Assembly: GCA_037976565.1 (NCBI GenBank)
Contig: CP137667.1
Location: 4,364,299-4,428,298 of the forward strand
Direction of reading: 5' to 3'
Source of the DNA: Mesocentrotus franciscanus
Lineage: Eukaryota; Echinodermata; Echinoidea; Camarodonta; Strongylocentrotidae
DNA length: 64,000 nucleotides
Made by a program: the position numbers and the translations under genes
The notes under the pieces: generated by a model
The model's database searches: none
What the model saw: only the letters and a program-made list of their open reading frames with translations
Told to the model about the DNA's origin: nothing
Part shown: positions 1 through 11,510 of the stretch, piece by piece
Layout of the letters: each line of letters begins with the position of its first letter
Position numbering within the stretch: the stretch's first letter is position 1

Positions 1-136
1 TAGAATATTACATGGGCAATATTGTCTTGTAAATATAAAACATACATCAGCTAATTTTCTGAATTACGATAGATATTCCTTTCTTTCACACGTTTTACCT
101 GGACAGTACTGAGCTGTTCGTCTAATCCTTGTCTGA

Positions 137-355
137 ATGGAGCAACTTGCAAGGAATCTAGCTCGGGATCTGGGTATTTCTGCCAATGTCATGCACCGTA
201 TACAGGGAGAGACTGCGGAACCAGAAGTAAGGCTGATTCTGATACCGTGCATTAGTTGTAGCTGGGCAGTTCCATATGGAGAAAATCCCCATAAGCTCCT
301 TTCTGTACGGATTCATTCAACCGATGTCAATATCAGCATGTGTCCTGGTTGTTGA
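137..355 (+). pseudogene. Death-domain-like coding remnant, copy 1
   Basis: The open stretch starts [15 protein letters not shown] and continues with [16 protein letters not shown], a spacing that resembles helices of a Death fold (LA..LG.....I, then EPE.R..L). Just upstream, the other frame reads S-E-W, so a single lost G would restore an S-E-W-E-Q-L start typical of such domains. An in-frame stop precedes the Met, and no splice partner was found. I infer an old exon fragment carried in a repeat, not a working gene. It could also be chance similarity. Confidence 0.3.
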
Positions 356-949
356 AAGCAGATAACTAGGTTTCAATAACTTCCTCAACTTGAATGTATG
401 AAATTCAGGAGTGTATTTTTCAGGTTATAACACCAAATATGCCGAAGTCTCTGACTGATTCTGTCACTGATAATATTTTTATGTTTAAGCTGTGCATGAG
501 CAATAAATGGTAGTGTACAAATCACAACATAATACAACTTGTAAACACCTGACTCTGTAATGGTTTCATCAACCAGTGGAAATTATCATCTCTGTCATAG
601 AGGAAAACCAATCCACTTTGATGAACTTGGATTGATGTGACGCAAAACGTTTTAACTCCTAAAAGGGTGCCGTGACTAAAAAAGGGTTTGAAAACGCTGT
701 TCTCGTAGAAACGGATTATTCATGACAAAGTAATTTTTAACAATTTTCATTAGCTACATTTGTCGGAAATTTCGAAGAATTTTCAGATTGAGATACAAAT
801 TATGAAAAATCCTCTAGTGACCTAGGTTACTGACATTGTTAACATGATAGAATATTACATGGGCAATATTGTCTTGTAAATATAAAACATACATCAGCTA
901 ATTTTCTGAATTACGATAGATATTCCTTTCTTTCACACGTTTTACCTGA

Positions 950-1202
<253 letters not shown>

Positions 1203-1439
1203 AAGCAGATAACTAGGTTTCAATAACTTCCTCAACTTGAATGTATGAAATTCAGGAGTGTATTTTTCAGGTTATAACACCAAATATGCTGAAGTCTCTG
1301 ACTGATTCTGTCACTGATAATATTTTTATGTTTAAGCTGTGCATGAGCAATAAATGGTAGTGTACAAATCACAACATAATACAACTTGCAAACACCTGAC
1401 TCTGTAATGGTTTCATCAACCAGTGGAAATTATCATCTC

Positions 1440-2985
1440 TGTCATAGAGGAAAACCAATCCACTTTGATGAACTTGGATTGGGGTGACGCAAAACCTTTT
1501 AACTTCTAAAAGTGTGCGGTGACAAAATAAGGGTTGAAAATTGCTAATCTCGTAGACTAAAGACTGGTGCACCCCCATGAATGAACCCATGCTATGTCAC
1601 TGTCTGCAGGGAGGGGATAGTTGAACACGAAAAACACGTTACAATCCAAAGAAAATCTATCGAAATAAGTTATTTGATTTGTATCTTTAGAAAGCTTTAT
1701 TTCATCCTTTACCTCCTGGGTATCCAATATACAACACTAGATATGTGGCTTATTACTCTTCCCTCTCCTCGGGCACATGTAAAGGGAGATGGGCACATCT
1801 GCAGGAAGGTAGTTTGGTTTGACCGGTGGCCGGGTTGACGACGTGCTCTGTGGAGTACCAACATGACAATAAGAATCACCAAATTTGTCAAAACATGAAT
1901 TTGAAGCCCAAACTAAATGAATAAACTGTACCCGTAAAAACTACAACTGCATTACCAATAAAAATAAACTTGTATATTTGGTGAGATTTTCTCCCTGATT
2001 TAACTGAGCAAACTCCGAAGGTGCCCTCTTTATGCATGGCCTCATCTGCAAGTACGTACGCGCGTGCGCTACACTTAACATAAATATTCATGATTCGGAC
2101 ATGCCGTCACAACATGCACATTCTTGACCTCCTTCTAGATTTGCCCAATTAGAGGCTACCACCAATATGGATGTAAGCGATGTATGTTTTGTGCCGTAAG
2201 AGGGAGGTATGCCGACCGTTACAGATTCGAAACTGTTCAAAACTAAACGGCCGACAGTTTCTGACATTTCTTATTCCAATCATAAATATTTTGATAATCA
2301 AACATGCGATTGACTTACACAATTCATAGGATTCCCGCCTGATCTAAAGGTTTATAATTATGATTGCAGCATGAGCTAAATCAAGGATTTTGTTTTGAAT
2401 CCGAAGCAAAGTTAAAAATTCCCAGAAGCAAATGTAAAATAAAGGATGGGAATCTTATCAAGAAAATAATGTATAAAATGGGTTTTAAAAATGGAAAGGC
2501 GAATGGAAGAGGATGGAAATGAATAAAAAGCAAAAGAGATATGACACAAGAAAATAAAGGGATAGAGAGGAATAGATAAAAAGTACTTTCCCATTCCCGA
2601 TCTCTTCAGACTCCTTAACTCCTTTCTTTCAGTGAAACAATCGACAAATATCTCTCGGTATCCGTTTCCTTTCCTTCTTTTATTAGCTAAAGTCTTAACC
2701 CCAGTTATTGCTCTCACCAACGAGCTTCATTTCTTTTAGCCACTATGAATCTATCACGCTCTTGAGTTTCCAATATTTCTCGCTACTTTGCAATATCCAG
2801 GTTCTCTACTGATCTAATCCTTCTCCCTCACATATGATTTTGTTGTCCCTTTCTCTTTTCACGCTAAATTTAGAAAATGGATCATATTCAATGTTCAAAA
2901 GACTTATATTGCCCTCTGTTGTAGTACTTTTACTGAAAATATGAACCATAAATTCGAATGAGTTTTTTTGTTTGATTCTTTTCAG
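1440..2985 (+). other. Intron 1 of gene A (distal part), duplicated in unit B
   Basis: This stretch is collinear with about 19600-20979 upstream of exon 2 of gene B, including the blocks around 1600, 1780, 2100-2420 and 2800-2980. It ends in the acceptor TTTTCAG at 2979-2985. Part of it (about 2270-2420) also resembles 18240-18370 and 56490-56650. No coding potential is seen. Exon 1 of gene A is not in the window and should lie a little upstream of position 1. Confidence 0.75.
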
Positions 2986-3084
2986 ATAAAGAGAACGGTC
3001 TCTCACCAATCGTCATTGTGCTCGTTGTAATCACGACCTTTGGACTGGCTAGGTCCATCAAAAACGCAGAGAAAACTGGAAAGA
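2986..3084 (+). CDS. Gene A exon 2 (transmembrane-like segment)
   Basis: Acceptor TTTTCAG ends at 2985 and donor GTAAGG starts at 3085; 99 nt, entered and left in phase 1. It encodes a short polar start (DKENGLS), about 20 hydrophobic residues, and a basic tail (RSIKNAEKTGK). The Arg after the hydrophobic run suggests a cytosolic stop-transfer side. Matching exons lie at 20980 and 37308. Confidence 0.75.
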
Positions 3085-6000
3085 GTAAGGAAAAAAAAAT
3101 ATTGTACTCATTTCTTTCTTGTTTTTCTTTTTTTTTTGGAGGGCGGGGGGCTAGCATGATGATACAAGAGAAAAGAAGAAAAAAATGTCTTTATCGTGAA
3201 CATAATTTGCCATAGGTTAGATGCTATTTGTATCGTAGAAAAAAAAGTTCTTTTATTGGTTTCCTTCTAGAATGTATTAGAACACTTATACTATAATGCG
3301 TGTGCACGAAGTATCAAAAGTGTAAGTTGATATATGTCCTTAAATCCATTTTTTCTCTCTTCTTCCTTATTAAATTTCCGTAGAACCTATTAATCAGACA
3401 GTTTCTTGCTCAGAAGGTTTAATCAAAAGGTTATGCTTTCTGTTGCATTCTTCCTTTGAAGGTCTATGACACATGTTACATGCATGTTTCAAAGCTGAAA
3501 TGCCCATTTGTTTGTTTCTGTATGCCCACAGTTCTTTCACGAATGCAAGCGCAACTCATCGATATTGGTGTCCAATGTTCAGGCAAAAGTGGGAGTGATA
3601 AATCCAAAAAATCCATGAAAGACCATGAAACTCAAATTCGCCAACTACGAGAGAAAATTGTCAACTATCAGCCAGGCGAATGGACTTTAAGAGATGTGAG
3701 TGATAAATTCATGAGGCCATCTAAGATCAGACTAGGTGTCTTCGGTGTCCAGGGTTCAGGCAAGAGTACATTGCTCAACTCACTCCACTTCGGCTTAACA
3801 GGTGCAAAAACAAAATAATATAAATTTTGGTAAATAAATTTCTGCTTGCACCTACTTAAAAAATGTAATTACTTCAAGGAATACTTGGAGTAGCTAGCCT
3901 ACTTTCCTAATGGTGGACTGATGGATATTAATGAGTCAGAATTCGGAGAGCTGAGGTATTTCTTTCCAGTTCATCATTCCTGTGCCATGGACCAGTGATG
4001 GCCTGGTGGTAGAGTCGCTGCCCGACAAGCAGTAGATAACAGGTTCAATCTCGCTGGTTCAAAGACTTGTTCTGACTTGTTTTTAATTACAAGTTCGAGC
4101 ACGCGATCTTTATTTTTTACTGGGTGCAAGCCGAAATCTCTTTACAAACTGAAATTACTCATAGGAAGCCTAATATAGCCTAATAATATAAAATAAATAG
4201 ATAATTATATTAGAATGGTTTGGATAGCCTCTTGTAAATGTCTGCTAAATGGCAAACTGTTTTCTGTTCTTGTTGTCCGGTGCGGTGCTTCAGTCTGCCA
4301 GTACACGTCCGATGAAGGTGTGCGGGCTTACACACTGAAACTTTTATTCAGCTAAATAATGTTGGATGTGTCATAGAACTTGTTTTTCTCCATATGTATA
4401 TAAATAGTAGAGCTACACAGTAGGTTATGCACACACGTCCTCTTTTTTTTCTTCATTTTTTGGGAAATTAAACCTATGTAGGTACTGGAATGAGTACTTT
4501 GAATTCAGTTGAAGAAAAACAAAATCTATTTTGAGAAAAAAGTGCGTAGAGCATGTTTTGGAACCGAACTCTTCATATAACATGTTTCATTCACTTACAA
4601 CTAACCGACGTACTCTTGACCTTTCACTTTTACGTCATGTTAAATTCTCTTGAATTCCTTCAACACCGAGGGGAGACAATAACAAACTTCGGATGTAAGA
4701 GCCCTTCAGAAATAATTTCATTTGTCGAATCGTTCATGCTACAATACTTTATATTGAATGGTATTCCCATTTCATTAAAACATATCTGTTTTATCATACA
4801 AACTTCTGCATATATTCCAATTTAAATATTACCCCTTTTACGGGAATGCAGTCTACTTTTTAGCATAACAATCAAGAAAAATCCTTACTTTTTGTTATTG
4901 ATTTTGGTGAATAAAAATCTCATTACATATATCAAAAGAGACAGAATTTGTAGTTTACAGTTACTTGAACTTTTCATTTTAAACTTATTTTGACAATGGA
5001 AGAAATTCCATCATCTTATGTCCATGTCATTCTTTCTGAGAAAAAATGTGTATCGAAGCATGGAGATAAATTTTATCAATTTTCTCCAAATGACATTTCG
5101 AATACTGAAACCCCAAATAATTTACTTAATTAGACTCCGTCGATTATCAGCCCCAAATCCCATCCCTATTTCATATACACTCTCAAACAGTTTGGTCAAA
5201 TTTCACCCACCTTTGATTTAAAACGAAAATGCATGTTTAGAGGGTAAAGTTCTACTCAATATTGGGTAAAATATACCTAAAATGTATTGTTTACCCAATA
5301 CTGTGTAATGTTTTTCACAAAAGGTTTGCATGTATGTAAATGCATAACTGGCACTTTAGGAAATATTGCAATTTATTGCTACCTCAGCCATTTCAGTTTT
5401 ACTTTGCTCATTGCGCTCTTTATAATCAACGACAAGGTACCTGGAGGAAAATCTATGCCGAGGGTCGAAACTGCGGGACAGGAGGGCAGACTATGTTCAG
5501 AGGCTTCATGAAATTGACGGATCACGTGACAACCGTTGATACTCGAGGCATCTGTGATTTCAGTGCATGCAGAGTACAAGACGTCATGGCTGAGATTAGT
5601 AAGTATATAAGAAGGGGAATACAAAGCTATTGTATAGTGAGTTCGTTTTCCCCCAAAAGTACGTATAAACATAGAAGGCCTAGAATCCTCCTATCCATTC
5701 ATCCATAATAGGGCCCACGCATTTAGCAAATGCACATTTAACAAGGTAATTTTCTCAGCTACAGAGATAAATTTCCCTATTCTTTGAATAATGAAATTAC
5801 TTTGGAGCGATGTTCATGTGTCATTCATCTGGTGCCAAGTTGTTTTTAACCTTTGTTTGGAAGAATAAAAGTATTTTAATCAATTTATTATGAGATTATC
5901 ATTGTGTTTGAGTTTCAAATCCATCGCACATTCAATCCTTCACAAGTACACAAAGGGGAATCACAGAGAACAACAGAACAAATCACTCTAATGCCTCAGT

Positions 6001-7827
6001 CACACATTTGCGTATTCGGCTTGCTTATTACTGCGTATTTATGGCAAGCCGTTTTAACATTTATTCCTATTTCTTGAAATCAAGAAATGATTATCTGTTG
6101 TAAAGCAAAAGTAGTTCTTGATATCAAGAATTTAATTCTTAATATCAAGAATTCGATTTCTTGATATCAAGAAATGAATTATTGATATCCCCATAATAAA
6201 AGATAATGTCGACAATACAAATGCATTGTTCCGTCTATCATGGACATATTTCATTTAAGTTAGACCAGACCCCATATATTCCGATGTATTGTATATTCCA
6301 CGATTACATAATCATTGACAGTGGGACATCAGTGTAAAGAGTAAGAAACAGCTCTTTAAAGGCAATTTTAAAATGTATATAGCTGAATCATTGTATGAAG
6401 TAAACTATCTTCATACGGGTAACTTTATTTGTGTTGACAGATGGCAATAGGGGAATTTATCCCAATAGTCAGCATACGCGTGAGAAGATAGACTGCCCAG
6501 TATTTGTCTTCAAGTACAGGTATTGTAGACCTACCTTAATAATACTAATAATAACAATGAAGATGGTGATAATGATTGTGATGATGGGGATGATTATGAA
6601 GATGATGCAGTGTAAGTGACTGTAAAGAGATCCCAATTTTATTTGCTGTAAGTGATTTGTTGTAAGTACAAAACTAAGGAGATCTATGATTTAAGACTTC
6701 GTTTCAAACTAGGAGCCAATAGCAATAGTGTGTTTCTCATAGGACAACACCGTTCCGGCTTTTGCTCATGCGCTCCGCTTGCTTCTGTGATTTTGCATGA
6801 TGTTGGTTATTCTCTTCTTTTTAATTATTTATTTATTTGTTCGCAATTAAAGTGTTAAGTGTCTTGGCACACTGCCAGTAGTGGTTATATCATTATTACG
6901 GTGCGTGATATGTTTGCAATGTTATCAATATTTCCCTTCATATATCCAGCGTTGACACTGGAACGGTGCCTTGCAGGGAATTCCTAAGCATCCTAATAGT
7001 CGAAACTAAAAAAATATTTGGTAAGTATCATTACAAACATCCCCATGTGTATACATAAATGTTAAATGATATCACATTTAGAATCGCAACAATTTTATAA
7101 AATAAATGAATAAGTTATAGACCAAAATTCGCCCCACCCCTCCTAACCAGATGGAATTGGGAGAAAAGAGAGCCCTTTTCGCTCGAATAGTTGGCATCGG
7201 CCTTTAGAACCGCACCTGGCTTTCAACAAGAAGAGGTTCTAGAACATTTTGGGGGGCTAGGGGTCTTATTAGTTCTCACATACATTTTCACCATGTGCCT
7301 CGAGATTTGTTGTTGTTAATGAATTTTTTTTTAAGTTTCCCTTCCAGGAGGTGGGAAGTAACCCCCTCCCCCCCCCCCGCTCCCATCTAGACCCCTGCTA
7401 CTGGTTTCAGCTTTCAAAGATGGCATTTTTCTTCTTTTACAACCAACAGCTTTTGAAAATTTAACCTATAACGTGTAACGTAATTTCTATGGGAATGATA
7501 TAAGGTATTAAAATTGCTCCTTGAATTGACCTTTGGAATGTTGTTGCGATCATGTTTGTTTTTTATTCTACAGGCGCGTGTCCAATCATGGTGATACCCT
7601 TCGGAGACAGCGTCGGCAATAAAGATCAGATCCTGGATGAAATCGTCTTGACAGGTATGCCTAAAAGCAGTGTCTTCTTCATTGAGAACTACACGAAGGA
7701 TAACCACGAGATGATCAAGGAGAGACACGTGGCACTACTGAAGATACTGGAAGCCTGCATCTTACGAGCTGATGACAATATCACCTTCCAACGGACCAAG
7801 GAACAGAAAATACCTTGGTGGGGATAA
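2986..7827 (+). CDS. Gene A: membrane-anchored IFI44-like P-loop GTPase (5' end outside window)
   Basis: Six exons (2986-3084, 3550-3801, 5437-5598, 6441-6519, 6950-7020, 7574-7827) join in frame to a TAA stop. Order in the protein: a transmembrane-like stretch (PIVIVLVVITTFGLA), a charged helix (RQLREKIVNYQ), the G1/P-loop GVQGSGKST, then VTTVDTRG as G3, and the C-terminal block FFIENYTKDNHE...LLKILEACI. This order resembles the GTPase domain of the IFI44/IFI44L family; a canonical [NT]KxD G4 is not evident, with PFGD at the expected strand. All junctions are GT-AG with phases 1,1,1,1,2,1 that match the paralogues. Oddity: a 51-nt in-frame insertion in the P-loop exon. It probably binds GTP at a membrane; an immune role is inferred from the family. 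It could instead be a different dynamin-like or AIG1-like lineage. Confidence 0.72.
3550..3801 (+). CDS. Gene A exon 3 (charged helix and P-loop, with inserted second P-loop-like motif)
   Basis: Acceptor AAG ends at 3549 and donor GTGCAA starts at 3802; 252 nt, against 201 nt in gene C. The G1 motif GVQGSGKST is encoded at 3744-3770. The extra 17 codons (from 3567) begin GVQCSGKSG, whose 24 nt match the genuine P-loop codons at 21 of 24 positions. So the exon carries a second Walker-A-like motif upstream of the coiled region, followed by a Ser/Lys-rich linker. Whether the second motif binds anything is unknown. Confidence 0.78.
3802..5436 (+). other. Intron 3 of gene A
   Basis: Collinear with the corresponding introns of B and C: the tRNA-like SINE near 3985, the region around 4550-4640, and TTTACCCAATACT near 5290 all recur. 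It holds no element large enough to explain the size difference with gene C. It therefore serves as the reference for the insertions in B and C. Confidence 0.75.
3985..4110 (+). repeat. tRNA-derived SINE-like segment in intron 3 of gene A
   Basis: TGGCCTGGTGGTAGAG resembles an A box and GGTTCAATCTC a B box about 40 nt later, the layout of a tRNA-derived SINE head. The same segment sits at the same intron position in genes B (21984) and C (38217), so it was present before the gene duplicated. It does not fold into a full tRNA and is not called a tRNA gene. Confidence 0.6.
5437..5598 (+). CDS. Gene A exon 4 (G3 motif)
   Basis: Acceptor CAAG ends at 5436 and donor GTAAGT starts at 5599; 162 nt. 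It encodes GTWRKIYAEG, a Gly/Thr-rich loop that is a likely switch I region, FRGFMKLTDH, and the G3 motif VDTRG (Gly codon 5547-5549), ending in VMAEI. The polypyrimidine tract is short, but the same boundary is kept in all three copies. Confidence 0.78.
5990..6192. repeat. Copy-specific insertion rich in TTCTTGATATCAAGAA palindromes
   Basis: Intron 4 of gene A has about 200 nt here that are missing at the matching places in B (about 24150) and C (about 59810). It contains several 14-16-nt palindromes of the form TTCTTGATATCAAGAA between 6076 and 6180, some with one mismatch. No coding potential. Confidence 0.65.
6441..6519 (+). CDS. Gene A exon 5
   Basis: Acceptor TTGACAG ends at 6440 and donor GTATTG starts at 6520; 79 nt, phase 1 in and phase 2 out. 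It encodes NGNRGIYPNSQ...EKIDCPVFVFKY. The hydrophobic VFVF strand follows G3, as expected for the next beta strand of a GTPase fold. A GAT-rich microsatellite follows about 40 nt into the intron. Confidence 0.72.
6556..6612 (+). repeat. GAT/ATG-rich microsatellite after exon 5 of gene A
   Basis: Imperfect GAT and ATG repeats just inside intron 5. The orthologous tract is greatly expanded in gene B (24580-24795) and short in gene C (60228-60290). Confidence 0.8.
6950..7020 (+). CDS. Gene A exon 6
   Basis: Acceptor TATCCAG ends at 6949 and donor GTAAGT starts at 7021; 71 nt. It encodes SVDTGTVPCREFLSILIVET followed by KKIF, an amphipathic helix before the last exon. The same length and boundaries occur at 25110-25180 and 60633-60703. 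Confidence 0.7.
7574..7827 (+). CDS. Gene A exon 7 (C-terminal block and stop)
   Basis: Acceptor TTCTACAG ends at 7573; TAA at 7825-7827. It encodes PIMVIPFGDSVGNKDQILDE, then KSSVFFIENYTKDNHEM, LLKILEACILRADDNITF, and ends IPWWG. This is the best conserved exon of the family in the window and the only one with an extra, inverted copy (33335-33531). Confidence 0.82.
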
Positions 7828-9904
7828 TTGAAGAATCAGAATTAAGATTTTTTTTTTTTTCGGGGGAAATTCATTATTTTCCGTCATCTTTCGTTTTGCA
7901 TTTAGTTAGATATAATATATGGCTTAAAGTTAGATTACTTTCCAATAAATGTGTAATGATTCTTATTTATTTTGACAAATGTGAAAACATGGATAACAAA
8001 AAATTGTAATCAAAACGTAAATCAAAATTTATAAAGGAAACATTTTTAAAAAGAGATGGAATTTGTATTTGCCAATTTTCGTTTCAATCATATTTGTTTG
8101 ATTATTTGTCTTTGTTTTCTGTGATGCATGGTCTTTTGATTGTAGACAATTATACTAATACCATAAATTATATAAAACTTATATAGAATGTTATAATCGT
8201 GAGGAAAAGAAATATTGATGATTCTCCTGTTCGGAGCCAGAAAGGCGTTAATTCATACTCTTTAACACAGGGTTTAGTTTCCTCTGGCTCTGAACTGAGG
8301 GTTTATTCTAAGTTTCCTTTTCTACTCCCAGTTTTATATAATCAGGAATTAACTACTTCTGTAGTCTTGCCGCTGTCACAAAAGGGATGTGGGTTACCAA
8401 ATTTGAAAAACTGTGATATGAATCATGTAAATTTATATACAACAGAAATGTTATACATAACATTTCTGATATGAAACGCTTCTAACAACCAAGGCATGTA
8501 GTTTACATGTTGGTTACATTTGGTATCTGATCTTGAATGTGTTAATAAGTATGTATACTGGAGCCGGGTGGTTTTATTTGCAATATTAAGAGAAGGGTAC
8601 GCAAAAGTAGTTTTTTTTATTTTTAGGTTCTGAAATCATCAAACAAGTATTTCTAAAAAATCACAAACACAGAACAGCAAAGCACAATGAAATGGTTAAA
8701 TAAAGCGCTAAACTCATGTGTCATGACAGTTTGTTCTAAACTTGGCCTGTTTTTCTTGCAATAAATCAATATCAGTATGCGCAGAGCGGTCTTTTTAAGA
8801 GAAGATTTATAATATAACATGCGTGATAACCATCCACATTGACGGAAAATTAGAATGAAAAAGCTCAGGATTATACGTCACCTGTACCTGGTCTCAACTT
8901 TCTATTTAATTTGAATAACATATTTAAAAAATGATATATTGCTGTTATGCAATATCTGATATATCATTTAAAGTATGATGGTAGTTATGTATTTTTTAAT
9001 CATTGTTTTGAAAATAACATTTGTGCTTTACTCAAATCTATACTGAATGTGTAACTAGTCAAGTCTATATCAAGTATATATTTTTAAGCAAGTAACATTT
9101 TTATATCTATGCTTTATTTTTTAGTTCATATTATGTCAGTATTCTATACTATGTATTATGTAACGTCGTAATTTGGGTGTTTTTATCCTTGTTCTCTATT
9201 GGGTAGAATAAATATGATTTAGCTCAGCATTTTTCATCCTTTAAAGAAATAAAAAGTTTTGCGTCATCCGAACCCCGAATTCAGTACTGAAGATTCCTTT
9301 TACATGATCCTGGTACTCGTCAAGTATCATGTACACTCATACGGACACACTTGTCTATAATTTTTTTAAATTGAAAAAACGCGGCTGGGCGAGGCGAGCG
9401 AGCATAACAAAATGACATTTGTAGTATGGTCAAAAATGTAATTTTGTAATATTAATTAACTAGAACAGAGATTGTTTTGTTATTAAAAAATATGGAAAAC
9501 AAATCATATATTCGGTCACCTCGATACACGAATATATAGACATTCGGGAATCTTGTTGCCCAGAATCATCCTGATTTTAAGTGTTCCGAGCGACTGAAGC
9601 AAATGAGCAACATAAAAATGTTATTTAGATATAAAAATGTTATTTGGATATAAAAAGTAAAAGATATATTCGGGCACCTCGCTGTCGAATAGATAATCCG
9701 GTACCTCATTGCCTAAATATGGAGGATCGATGCACTTCACTGCCTGAAATCATGTTGTTTCTAAATTCTGCTCTATATTTGTGCACTAGAATTACTGTGC
9801 ACATTGTTTTCATTGAATAGTAACAACAGTACTGTTCACATTTATGAATATCAAAGAAATTTGCAACGTCATGTCATAAGGAAGAATGTCACGTTATCTT
9901 AGCA
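7828..9904 (+). other. 3' flank of unit A
   Basis: No further exon is seen. The stretch is collinear with 61581-63990 downstream of gene C, and in part with 25960-28110 downstream of gene B, where about 1.1 kb (matching 8220-9335) is missing. A short GC-rich motif with GCGAGGCGAGCGAGC at about 9387-9403 stands out in AT-rich DNA and recurs in the other units. The intact site CCTGG at 8887-8891 is the empty site of the element at 63177. Confidence 0.65.
7944..7949 (+). terminator. Poly(A) signal candidate of gene A
   Basis: AATAAA lies 117 nt after the stop codon of gene A. No other canonical signal is closer. The true cleavage site cannot be seen. Confidence 0.4.
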
Positions 9905-9911
9905 GGGGAAT

Positions 9912-10350
9912 TCAGATCACAAGAGAGAGAGAGCGAGAGAGAGAGAGAGAGCGCGAGAGAGGGGGAGAAGATATAAGGTAAAAGAGTGAGAGAGTGAGAG
10001 AACACGAGACAGAGAAAGAAGAACAGAAAGAAAGAGAAAAAAATAGAAAAAAGAGGGAAAGGGGTGAACGAAGGAAAGCACAAAAGATAGAGAAAGAATG
10101 AGAGAGCGAGAACAACATAAAGTAAGGAGAAATGGATGCGAAAGGGAAAGAACAAAAGGAGAGGGTGGAAGAGGGGGATAGGGAAAAGGGGCGGGAAAGG
10201 GCATGAACAGGAAAGAGAGATTAAAAGGATTTAAATAACGAGTCTACTGATGATGATGACGATGATGATGGTTATGATAACAAATAAGAAGAGGAAGAAA
10301 GAAAAAGAGGAAGAAGAAGATAAAGAAGGAGGAGAAGAAGAAGAAGAAGG
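9912..10350 (+). repeat. Purine-rich (GA)n and GAAGAA tract
   Basis: More than 400 nt that are almost all purines on the + strand, starting with GAGAGA repeats and ending in GAAGAAGAA. The matching tract in unit B is 28125-28530. Open frames through it on the other strand encode only Ser/Leu/Phe repeats and are not genes. Confidence 0.9.
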
Positions 10351-11240
10351 TATTAGTGTGTCGACCATTTTGTACGCTGATGTATAATAACACCTGGCAG
10401 TTATAATATGTAGTATTGGGGTTTCAATTTTTTTGTATAAACGTCTAACAGGTTAACAGGTAAGATTATCTTCATTTTAATTACTTTCTCCCTATCAATC
10501 TTGACTGTAAATATAACGCTGGGTCATCTAGCTTGTTCATGAAGTAAAATCTGTTTAATGTCATGTCTGATTTTACTTTGAAGCGAGTTACCCTTTCATT
10601 AATTCTCCCTTTGTTACAGTCTGTACTGGTTTTTGTAACTATATAATCATGTCTTCCATACTTCATTAGATTGTACAGTTATACATGTATTGTTAAGACT
10701 GGTAATTGTTATGACTTGTACTTGTATATAGCCGTCACAGGTCACCGAGCCTCACTTTTGGGGGGACTTTATACCCAGTTGATGTAGTCATTTATTGTAT
10801 TTTTGATGTGCACAAATGTTTAACATAATGATTATGTTATGAGTCATGACGCACAATTCAAATCATGTTTTCAATCATGTAGTGGAATCTGTTTCAACAG
10901 GGGAAAAGGAACAAACAAAACTAAGAAAATAGTCATGGATAACAGTGGATAGGGGGGGGGGGGTAAATATTATGGTACATTTCATATCTTTGTCACATGA
11001 TTCTAAAAGAAATAGCAAGCACGTTAATGATAATATGATGCATATATCTAAAGAATATGGTTTCTTTATCACACACTTCGTTTTGAGTGGCAAAGCTTGG
11101 CAACGGGAATTTACCAAAAAATGAGCCTATATTCTTGTACATTTATTAAATTCAATTAAAACTTACAAATGTTGATATAGACGTATATAAAAACCTAAAC
11201 ACGCACACAAACCCCCCTAAAACATATACAAACATGTTAT
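10351..11240. other. Intergenic DNA of unit A, shared with unit B
   Basis: Blocks here match 28540-28860, 29045-29130 and 31795-31980 of unit B. No exon, RNA gene or mobile element is recognised. A poly-G run sits at about 10952-10962. Confidence 0.6.
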
Positions 11241-11261
11241 GACGAGGATGATGATGAAACT

Positions 11262-11269
11262 ATTATTAT

Positions 11270-11316
<47 letters not shown>

Positions 11317-11505
11317 ATACAAATAATGAATAATAGCAAGAAGAAGAAGAACAAAAAAAGGAACGAAGAAGAAGACGAAGAAGAAGAAGCTAGAGGAAAA
11401 AGAAAAAGGAGGAGAAGAAAAAGAAGATGGAGAAGAAGGAGAAAAAGGATAAGAAGAAGGAGGAAGAGAAGAAGAAGGAGAAGAAGAAGATGTATGAGGA
11501 GAAAG
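11262..11505 (+). repeat. (TAC)n microsatellite followed by GAA/AGG purine tract
   Basis: About 60 nt of a TAC/CTA trinucleotide repeat (11265-11325) are followed by about 170 nt of GAA, GAG and AGG triplets. Both strands give long open frames of single-residue repeats, as expected of triplet DNA without genes. Confidence 0.9.
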
Positions 11506-11510
11506 ACGTC

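Noticed and set aside
3990..4065. Possible tRNA gene in intron 3
   Set aside because: Only the internal promoter boxes resemble a tRNA; no cloverleaf closes, and copies lie in all paralogous introns.
7625..7640. NKD in exon 7 as the G4 motif
   Set aside because: The pattern needs N/T-K-x-D; here it is N-K-D-Q, and the position after the beta strand does not fit.
7414..7728. Minus-strand frame opposite exon 7 of gene A (also 25651-25935 and 61323-61670)
   Set aside because: Antisense shadow of the conserved exon; the + frame has the splice sites, conserved residues and family match.
9889..10204. Minus-strand frames with hydrophobic Ser/Leu/Phe runs
   Set aside because: Translations of a purine-rich microsatellite; the same holds for 28101-28571 and 55819-56286.
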